A DNA stretch of 13,393 nt from Ramicandelaber brevisporus. Lineage: Eukaryota; Kickxellomycota; Ramicandelaberales; Ramicandelaberaceae. The notes beneath the pieces were generated by a model that saw only the letters and a program-made list of their open reading frames with translations, was not told the DNA's origin and made no database searches. Position numbers and translations under genes: made by a program. Shown here piece after piece: positions 5,601 through 11,042 of this stretch; position 1 is the first letter of the stretch; each line of letters opens with the position of its first letter. The DNA lies in contig MU602802.1 of assembly GCA_025201865.1 (NCBI GenBank), positions 28,461 to 41,853 of the forward strand, in the 5' to 3' direction.

Positions 5601-8411
5601 CAGCACTTTATTAAGTTTATTAGAAAGAATAAGCCTGATACTATTTGCATCACTGGTGACCAGGTCAGAGCTTATAACTTATCTGAAGATGTTAGACGAA
5701 TCTTGGCTACCACTGATCATTCCACTGGAAAGCTGTTAATGTCGGTTCGTAATTATAATGCTAACAATGATAGTAACAACGGTGATGGTAATGAATATTC
5801 ACGTAATGAGCCAGATGAAGTGCCAATTCCGTTAATGTGGGTAGATGATGTTGTGGCTAGATTTGTGCGTAATTCCAAGAATAACAATAATGATAGCAAG
5901 TCTGAAAACAAGAATTTGAGTGTAGTTGAGCGCTATTTATTATGTGCAGCTAGATGTGTGGTAAATCCACTGACGGAATACGCAGTGCTGCCGCGTGAAG
6001 TATTATTCTCACTGCCACTCCATCCGTTGCAGCATTTACTGTCAGATGACACACGCTGGCGTGCAATTGAGAGCACACTGGTTGACAATGTTTGCAGAGC
6101 AGGTGTGTCTATCAACACTGTGCTGTCTCAGCCTAGACTGCATCCTTTACTTCAATACGTGGCTGGGTTGGGTCCACGTAAAGCTGCGGCTATAATCGAC
6201 TCTCTCAATAGTGACTCTGTGGCTGGCAAATCATCGCGCAGTGGTAAGAGCAACAGATATGGCATGGATGAAGACGAGGATGAAGACTATAACGATAACG
6301 ATGGTGAAGATGGAGCGGGCATCCTGATCAGACGCAGAGATTTGAAGAAGAGATGCAATATGGGTAAAAGAGTGTATAGAAACTGTGCTGCGTTCTTGAA
6401 GGTTTCGCCATGGTCTGACATCTTGGATACAACCAGAATCCATCCAATGCATTATAAGTTTGCTAGAAAGATGGCTGCAGGTGCTTTGGGCATTGATTTG
6501 ATGGATTCAGAGGCTGAGGACACTGATGATTCCGACAGAGAATCTCGCACTCGTTCCGCAGCCAGCCGTCGCCGTCGTCGCAATAGAGATCGCTCTGGCC
6601 GTGGTAACAACAACAACAACAATGATGATGATGACGAGGATGATTACAGCGATGAGGAGGAGGAAGATGACAGATATTCTAGACGCTCATCCAAGAGACG
6701 CAGCAATAGAAATGAGGATAGATCCCGTCCAGTTCTGCAAATTATCACTGATAATAAGATGGCCCAGTTGGATAATTTGGATTTGTATGAATACTCAGAA
6801 ACACTCAGAAAAGCTTCGTTGGAGGCTATTAATGAGGATATCAATTCTGGACACAGATCAAAGAGTAAACTGAAGGAAATCAGATTGTACGAAACTCTCA
6901 AGTTTATTAGAAATGAAATTCAGCAGCCATTCCAGAATGCTCAACACAACGAATTCGCTCCTCCATCTTCATCTCGCGTTCTCAATATGCTTACTGGAGA
7001 GAGTTTGGAGTCTACATTGAGACCAGGCACTTTGGTTACTTGTCACATTTACAGGGTCAGTGATCGCCTGGCAGTGGGCAGACTTGACTCTGGACTTGAA
7101 TGCCAGATTACAATGGAACATGCCACTGATGATTCCAAGGGAATGCGTCGTATTAGCGATATTATCAGCAACGACAGTGTTCTTCGCACTGTCATTCTGC
7201 GAGCTGATCCGGACCGCATGTTTGTGGAGCTATCTGCACGCCAGTCTGAAGTTCGCACTGCACTGGATCGCCAGGAACGCGCCGAGGCTGGACTTGATTT
7301 GGGATACTTGGCAACATCGCTGGATCGTTACTATGATTTAGATTTAGCATCTCGTTCATTGCAAGAGCACGCTCGTGCCGTGGCCGCTCGTGCTCGCGCT
7401 GCTGCCTCTGCTGCCGCCTCTTCCTCAATGGGTGCCTCAGGCGCTGCAATGCGTCGTTCTGCTGCCGTTTCTGTGGCGACTAGCGCATCTCGTTTTGCTG
7501 GCCATCCTGATTTCCAGCGCATTACATTCCAAGAGGCTGAGACGTACCTGGCCAACAAGCCGCCGGGCCGATTTGTTGTTCGCCCATCCAGCCAAGGCCA
7601 GGATTCACTGGCAATCACTCTCAAGATTGACGAGAAGCTCTTCCAGCACATTGCTGTCCAAGATATCGATGCTGGCGGTGGAAATCGTTATCTGGTGGTT
7701 GGTCGCAATCCACGTGAGCCACTCGAGGCACAGCAGATTGAACAGCTTCTTCAGCAACAGCAGCAGCTCGAGCAGCAGCAGCGTCAACAGCGCCAGGCTG
7801 CCCAGTCATCCTCCTCATCTTCGAGTGCATCACTGGCCGCTCAAACCAGTCTCCGCAAGCGTGGTCGTCGCGCTCCATACATCTACACTGATCTGGATCA
7901 TCTCATTGCCGATTACATTGAGCGACTTGTGCGCCGATTCTCTGAAATTAAGCAGTCGGACAAATTCCACGATGATAACGACACTGCCAAGGTTGGCGAG
8001 AAGCTGTATGAAATCTCACGTCGTTCTGGAACTGGTTCTTATGGACTGTGCTTGAACTATCAGCATGCTGGCGGAGTGTTTATTGTGGCAATGGTTAACA
8101 GACGTGCCAATCCCAAAAACTATCCAGTGGCTGTGACACCTGATGCATACTGGCTGGGCGAAGCGCCGTTCCAGTCGGTGAGAGAGTTGTTTGTAGGATT
8201 CAAGACGATGATGCTGAATGCCGATCGTAACATGAGTATGAATCAGCACCAACAACATCACTCGTCTCAGCAGCAGCAGCCGCAGCAGTCGCAGCACTAT
8301 TCGTCGCAGCAGCGTTATCAATCTCAATCCCAACAGCAACAGCAGCAACAGCAGCATCATTCTCAATACTATCACGGCCAATCGAGACAGCAATACGCTC
8401 GTGCTCATTAA
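2697..8411 (+). CDS. SPT6: Transcription elongation factor and histone chaperone Spt6
   Basis: This 1904-residue protein is the Spt6 nucleosome-reassembly and elongation factor that travels with RNA polymerase II. The N-terminal ~350 residues are an acidic, disordered tail with Arg/Lys clusters (102-118, 158-168) that could act in nuclear import. An Iws1/Spn1-binding-type motif follows (IVDLFGDGHEYEYA, about 352-365). The conserved core begins at LFEPAEL (about 403) with PERIQ near 429. It includes the Tex-like helical region, a YqgF-like fold starting VTTIVVIDG (935-943), a helix-hairpin-helix with GLGPRKAAA (1157-1165), the HPMHY motif (1249-1253) and an S1 domain (about 1442-1515). The C-terminal tandem SH2 starts near 1603, with phosphate-binding FVVRPSS (Arg1629). 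The second SH2-like part ends near 1855, followed by a Gln-rich tail. It is longer than yeast (about 1450) and human (about 1730) Spt6 because of low-complexity insertions near 1186-1205, 1275-1345, 1555-1600 and 1671-1726. An in-frame TAG at 2649-2651 supports this ATG. No intron is needed. Confidence 0.96.
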   Translation: MSTGGGDRYSSNRGLAGSDDDSDSPAAAPRASSASRSKQSKKQQMGGRRGNEPDFVDSSDEDIDEEEEARELEQLQQGFIVDDEDDEDEDEDDDDEDDEERSRRRRKHRRRHKKRRDRSTDSQGDNEENADETGENEEDGADGADGATGDGEAVVGRKLRRGHKKKRRVERSDEELDEEELADLRGEMGIANSDDDDNDDHHHDARNDEGTGHGSRARRDDLGFDDDDEDAEDAQDNRRGKGSRGYGYDAGYGYDSVGRNDYNDNVDDEDEDEDDDGGYRNQGFIEQDYEDEEDDGRHRRGSQSRNRRPQKTSSSSMSGSQHRQQQQRQRYSTPSNYYDAETEADLSLRMEIVDLFGDGHEYEYAMYDNNQDAEGEGSDYGDEEDEDGGYGRKSRKPVKLDELFEPAELQAKMMTRQDEDIRKTDIPERIQMRLGNIGNGTALTPLSKEQAEAATTYAMEQLRNDGVLVYSTSMRGPIFNVMALLGHDFAEPPYIINYCKDMLAVQRSEADIRRDGNRMAPLYTNEDQLWLISEYHAKFRALDARKNDAREAMNALKLNDSDNSGSQLNYENERGLISIEDLNQWINDTTDINSIQDVLDHLHLRFAESISNFNSNNNNNNSKTQKKTTTHSEYVNMMHSRAPQLSSQFGISVSGVLKNLSSGALSVQPSSQTLLPLEVADSYLSAKYVRSDSVLHAARDVFAYDIAFDPRIRERVRFRTLRDAKITCRPIRDDEPYPPSHSLFNLQFITAKPINDFANSAVWLQIKQAAEKGLLKCVIHAGNHLPENWSNQSLSSNVLNTVRNGFGIVDELTGIDESALPPIQPLLDAVRSDEFHSAAQAWSSERMASVRKAHSTWFQQLAYKWITSHLTQQAETFLYSELRKSFSSKIDVKQFVPQHLANNTQHSSKIACLTLDDFHPSAQPQPRGGGPGEQVTTIVVIDGNGKLIDKCSIVGYLSGSAPGANANTQHFIKFIRKNKPDTICITGDQVRAYNLSEDVRRILATTDHSTGKLLMSVRNYNANNDSNNGDGNEYSRNEPDEVPIPLMWVDDVVARFVRNSKNNNNDSKSENKNLSVVERYLLCAARCVVNPLTEYAVLPREVLFSLPLHPLQHLLSDDTRWRAIESTLVDNVCRAGVSINTVLSQPRLHPLLQYVAGLGPRKAAAIIDSLNSDSVAGKSSRSGKSNRYGMDEDEDEDYNDNDGEDGAGILIRRRDLKKRCNMGKRVYRNCAAFLKVSPWSDILDTTRIHPMHYKFARKMAAGALGIDLMDSEAEDTDDSDRESRTRSAASRRRRRNRDRSGRGNNNNNNDDDDEDDYSDEEEEDDRYSRRSSKRRSNRNEDRSRPVLQIITDNKMAQLDNLDLYEYSETLRKASLEAINEDINSGHRSKSKLKEIRLYETLKFIRNEIQQPFQNAQHNEFAPPSSSRVLNMLTGESLESTLRPGTLVTCHIYRVSDRLAVGRLDSGLECQITMEHATDDSKGMRRISDIISNDSVLRTVILRADPDRMFVELSARQSEVRTALDRQERAEAGLDLGYLATSLDRYYDLDLASRSLQEHARAVAARARAAASAAASSSMGASGAAMRRSAAVSVATSASRFAGHPDFQRITFQEAETYLANKPPGRFVVRPSSQGQDSLAITLKIDEKLFQHIAVQDIDAGGGNRYLVVGRNPREPLEAQQIEQLLQQQQQLEQQQRQQRQAAQSSSSSSSASLAAQTSLRKRGRRAPYIYTDLDHLIADYIERLVRRFSEIKQSDKFHDDNDTAKVGEKLYEISRRSGTGSYGLCLNYQHAGGVFIVAMVNRRANPKNYPVAVTPDAYWLGEAPFQSVRELFVGFKTMMLNADRNMSMNQHQQHHSSQQQQPQQSQHYSSQQRYQSQSQQQQQQQQHHSQYYHGQSRQQYARAH
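2941..2995 (+). repeat. Asp/Glu-coding GAN triplet repeat
   Basis: About 18 consecutive codons of GAC, GAT, GAG and GAA encode an unbroken acidic run at SPT6 residues 82-100. Similar shorter runs occur at 3275-3300, 3370-3395, 3496-3522 and 6265-6305. They fit the acidic N-terminal tail of Spt6, which contacts histones. Confidence 0.75.
7711..7875 (+). repeat. CAG/Ser-rich low-complexity insertion inside the SPT6 SH2 region
   Basis: CAG, CAA and TCN codons encode about 50 residues rich in Gln and Ser, ending in a basic LRKRGRRAP. The segment falls between the conserved strand FQHIAVQD...YLVVG and the conserved helix YTDLDHLIADYIE of the first SH2. In yeast Spt6, as I recall it, these elements are joined by only a few residues. 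Confidence 0.7.
8239..8400 (+). repeat. Gln-rich C-terminal tail repeat of SPT6
   Basis: CAG/CAA-rich coding sequence follows the tandem SH2 domain. It encodes a tail of Gln with interspersed His, Ser and Tyr, including an uninterrupted run of eight Gln codons around 8333-8356. It is probably disordered and length-variable. Confidence 0.75.
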
Positions 8412-8525
8412 GTAAGTAAGTAATTTTCTAATTAAGGCTTCATTGTTTCTGTTTACTAAAAGTATTTTTATTTAAAAAAAAAAAGGTTATTGTTTTCGTT
8501 TTAATCATCTGCTTTCTTGGTTTGT
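8412..8525. other. Convergent 114-bp gap between SPT6 and CLPTM1
   Basis: This AT-rich spacer separates two stop codons. The SPT6 stop begins a TAAG tandem (8409-8423). An 11-base A run sits at 8474-8484. No AATAAA is seen on the + strand, so the SPT6 3' end signal is unclear. The two 3' UTRs almost certainly overlap or come very close in a gap this short. Confidence 0.6.
8467..8472 (-). terminator. Candidate poly(A) signal AATAAA for the CLPTM1-family gene
   Basis: TTTATT on the + strand reads AATAAA on the minus strand, 54-59 bases past the CLPTM1-family stop codon. That distance suits a fungal or animal polyadenylation signal. Cleavage 10-30 bases further on would fall within the SPT6 3' flank. 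Confidence 0.45.
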
Positions 8526-10484
8526 CTAATCGGTCTTTTGTTTGCGAGATGGATAGATCCACCACTGAATCAGCAGAATAACAAAGACTATATCATCTCT
8601 AAAAGCACTGATTCTCGTCATTGTAGTCATTGGCATTACAAACGTAAACAGATCATCGACAAAGGTGTTGAGTGCCTTGTAAGTAAATGCCTTGAGTGGC
8701 AAAGCCTCTACACTCTTGAGACGATGGTTCAGAATTAGCTGTGGCAGCATGCTGATGAAATCGAGAGTGTGAACAGATGCCATCAGAGCGTCAAGTGCCC
8801 ACGAGTAGAATGAACGGTGGGAGAGATACAGCAAAGAGTAGGTGGCATACGCGCCGAGAAGTGGGATTGACAGCAGCGACAAGTAGCGGATCGTGGTGCT
8901 GTCGATATCGCGAGCGATTGCAACCAAATCAACCTCACCTTTCTCTTTGGATTCCTTCTTTGTATCATCACTGTCGTCATTATCACCACCATCATCTTTA
9001 TCTTTATTTTCCGACTTGTTTTCTGATGCAGTAGCTGCTGATGTTTGCATAGCCTCTTTTGCGTGTCTCATAACTTTGAGCAGCTTCCAAACTGCCACAA
9101 TCGCAGCAGCAACTTTTCCGCCCACAATCAGCACGCTAGTCTTGGCTCGATTATCCCACACATACAGCAATGTCAAGCACGCAGCAACTGCACTCATTCC
9201 CATACTGCTCACGCTAACTCCCTCTGCATCTCCCTTTTGCTGCCAGTGCCCAACGTCTTCCTTGAATGCCAGCGCTTCAAACAACAAGTGCAAAAATGAT
9301 GCAAACATTGTGATCGCAACCAAGGTGGGATCAGCATCAAAGAACATGGACGCCATGTTATCGGCCTCCGTCGCACCCATTCTCAAAGCAGACGTTGTCT
9401 TGGAAGTATGGGATGCTGCCGACAAGCTGGAGAAGGTATCATGGAGGATCCGGGACATTCTAAACCAACCCAATGGAACCGAACTGAAATGCACCGTCAA
9501 AGGCAAAACAATCTGCTCTGCGCTATCACTTTTATTAACTTGAACTAAATCGAATGGGATTTGGTGGTCGCGACGCAATCCCAGTGGATTGACCCAAAAT
9601 ATTGGCAGATACTGATGCGGAGGGGCATTGAAGATTGGAGTATATGCTGCAACGTCGCGAGGCAAGTGTTGAGCGAGGTACTTGTTGGTGTCGCGAATCA
9701 GCTCGGCTGTGACCTGTGAGCGCCAGTGTGGAACTGGGGCAACTCGTTCACGGCTGGCTTCAGCATCCGACTTTTCTGATACAGTTCTCTCATCTTCTTT
9801 TGTTGTTGCTGTTGCTGCTGTTGCTGCAGCTACAAGTTTGCGAGTGTCGTTGGCAATACGAGGCTGATAAATGATGAGCGGGACGACTGTGTGTAATGCG
9901 ATACCATCGATTACAATTCCATTTTGGTGATCAGCAGCAGCTGAGGTCACATACAAGTGTGCATACAACTGATACTCCCCACTGCTCTGCTGATTGATCA
10001 TAGTTTGCTTGACAGCTTCATTGTACAAGTCCACTGGAATGGACACATTTGTATCAAACCGCTTCTTCTTTGAATAAAACGTCAACACACTTTCACTGCT
10101 GATGCGGCTCTCATCATTATTCACAGCTGCCGCGTTATCGTTATTGTTACTGTTGCTATTGCTGTTGCTAGTGCTGGTGCTGGTGAGCTTTGTGGCTTTG
10201 GCATTCAGCATTGCTTCATCGGCCGAATATCCATATTCTGGTCTCGCTTCGCGCAAATCTTCTGCATTTGTCGATACATAGACATGAATGTTGAACTGCT
10301 GGCTGTCGCTGAAGAATGGAGCATGAACAATGTCTGTTGCTGCAAAGGTTGTACGAACCGGGTTGAAGTAAGGAATGTGCAGAGCTGGATAAAAGAGAAC
10401 GGTCAGAGTGACGACGAGGTGAGAGATGTAGACGGCAAAGAAGCCAACAAGGGCAACAGTGATCGCCCGGCTGATTAGACCCAT
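8526..10484 (-). CDS. CLPTM1: CLPTM1-family multipass ER membrane protein
   Basis: This 652-residue protein of the CLPTM1 (cleft lip and palate transmembrane) family runs from ATG (10482-10484) to TAG (8526-8528) without introns. An in-frame TAA 18 bases upstream fixes the start. A membrane anchor (about 8-33) precedes a large lumenal-type domain with the family pattern FNIHVYVST (64-72). An Asn/Ser-rich insertion lies at about 101-124. Further membrane segments are near 386-408, 430-471, 533-555, 562-583 and 632-645. Conserved family features are FEALAFKEDVGHW (402-414), RYLSLLSIPLLGAYA (533-547), LKSVEALPLKAFTYK (589-603), the signature NTFVDDLFTFV (606-616), and FRDDIVF followed by QWWIYP. 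A charged Lys/Asp/Glu loop (about 486-517) separates two membrane segments. In animals CLPTM1 retains GABA-A receptors in the ER, and its paralogue CLPTM1L is reported as a scramblase for GPI-precursor glucosaminyl-PI. Which role applies here cannot be told; lipid or ER quality-control function is inference. Confidence 0.93.
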   Translation of the reverse strand: MGLISRAITVALVGFFAVYISHLVVTLTVLFYPALHIPYFNPVRTTFAATDIVHAPFFSDSQQFNIHVYVSTNAEDLREARPEYGYSADEAMLNAKATKLTSTSTSNSNSNSNNNDNAAAVNNDESRISSESVLTFYSKKKRFDTNVSIPVDLYNEAVKQTMINQQSSGEYQLYAHLYVTSAAADHQNGIVIDGIALHTVVPLIIYQPRIANDTRKLVAAATAATATTKEDERTVSEKSDAEASRERVAPVPHWRSQVTAELIRDTNKYLAQHLPRDVAAYTPIFNAPPHQYLPIFWVNPLGLRRDHQIPFDLVQVNKSDSAEQIVLPLTVHFSSVPLGWFRMSRILHDTFSSLSAASHTSKTTSALRMGATEADNMASMFFDADPTLVAITMFASFLHLLFEALAFKEDVGHWQQKGDAEGVSVSSMGMSAVAACLTLLYVWDNRAKTSVLIVGGKVAAAIVAVWKLLKVMRHAKEAMQTSAATASENKSENKDKDDGGDNDDSDDTKKESKEKGEVDLVAIARDIDSTTIRYLSLLSIPLLGAYATYSLLYLSHRSFYSWALDALMASVHTLDFISMLPQLILNHRLKSVEALPLKAFTYKALNTFVDDLFTFVMPMTTMTRISAFRDDIVFVILLIQWWIYPSRKQKTD

Positions 10485-10591
10485 CGCTCTCTGTATGCGT
10501 TATCTGGCTCAAGGAACAGGAAGAAGCTCTCGCTTTGGAAGGATGTTTAAGAGTTGATCTAGCAAACAAACGCAAGCACACTCATCCGTTT

Positions 10592-10612
10592 ACACGTACA
10601 TACTCACACGTA
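10592..10612 (-). promoter_or_regulatory. Paired TACGTGT boxes upstream of the CLPTM1-family gene
   Basis: ACACGTA occurs at 10592-10598 and again at 10606-10612, reading TACGTGT twice on the CLPTM1 strand, 108-128 bases before its ATG. The start-to-start spacing is 14 bp. An ACGT core of this kind is bound by bZIP factors. It resembles the yeast UPRE-2 element (TACGTGT core) bound by Hac1 in the unfolded protein response, which would suit an ER membrane protein. The link is inference. Confidence 0.4.
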
Positions 10613-10673
10613 TTCACAGAGAGAATGGAGGAGAGTCTGACAGCAAAGCATTGACGATTATTTGGAGAGTTTG

Positions 10674-10678
10674 ATTGG
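10674..10678 (-). promoter_or_regulatory. CCAAT box (minus strand)
   Basis: ATTGG on the + strand reads CCAAT on the minus strand, about 190 bases before the CLPTM1-family start. This is a sensible position for an NF-Y/Hap-complex site, but a single 5-base match is weak. Confidence 0.25.
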
Positions 10679-10853
10679 TTGGAATCTATGGAAAGCCAAA
10701 CACGCCTCCTTTACTTTAATACAGACTATCTATGTGAACAGAGCATTTGAGATCATTCAGTTAAGATACAACTGGCATAAGTCTAAATGCCGATATCAGC
10801 TTGATGAAGTAAACATGAAATGGCATGAGTTACTGGTATTGTGTTTATTCCTG

Positions 10854-10876
10854 TTTTCTTTTTCTTTTTCTTCTCT
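10854..10876 (+). promoter_or_regulatory. Pyrimidine tract upstream of IPI1
   Basis: Twenty-three bases of pure pyrimidine (TTTTC repeats ending in TTCTCT) lie 167-189 bases before the IPI1 ATG. It closely resembles the T-rich tract before SPT6. It is likely a core-promoter or leader element of the kind common in fungi. Confidence 0.4.
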
Positions 10877-11042
10877 ATTTCCGGCTCTTGAAATGGAAAA
10901 GCAGCAGCAGCAGATCTGCCTTATTAAAAAGAAGAAAAAATAGACTTTGCTTTGAAGCGAGAATCAACTTTAAGCGAGTAACAGTAACAGCAGCAGCAGT
11001 AGCAGTACAAAGAAGAAGACGACGACAGCGACGACGACAGCC

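Larger units (their letters stand above)
10485..11042. promoter_or_regulatory. Divergent promoter region, CLPTM1-family gene and IPI1
   Basis: This 558-bp region lies between divergent start codons. The CLPTM1 side has two ACACGTA boxes, and a CCAAT box reads on the minus strand at 10674-10678. The IPI1 side has a pyrimidine tract and a purine-rich leader of CAG, AAG and ACG triplets (10981-11040). An in-frame TAA at 10971-10973 shows the IPI1 frame does not extend further upstream. Short ATG-started frames between 10662 and 10940 have no coding character. Confidence 0.6.

Noticed and set aside
7375-8055. 226-residue + strand ORF
   Set aside because: Out-of-frame shadow across the Ala-rich linker and SH2 region of SPT6; the SPT6 frame there holds the conserved FVVRPSS.
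7729-8365. CAG repeats as a CRISPR or tandem-repeat array
   Set aside because: They are poly-Gln codons in frame with SPT6, with no spacer structure.
2697-8411. Introns within SPT6
   Set aside because: The single frame carries all expected domains in order, and the insertions are low-complexity coding repeats rather than intron-like AT-rich stretches with splice signals.
8474-8484. A run as a retrotransposed poly(A) tail
   Set aside because: Only 11 As, no target-site duplication seen, and both flanking genes are full length in normal convergent order. A simple AT-rich 3' flank explains it.
8893-9543. 216-residue + strand ORF
   Set aside because: Antisense to CLPTM1-family codons; its Ser/Leu-rich composition mirrors the membrane and charged segments of the real gene.
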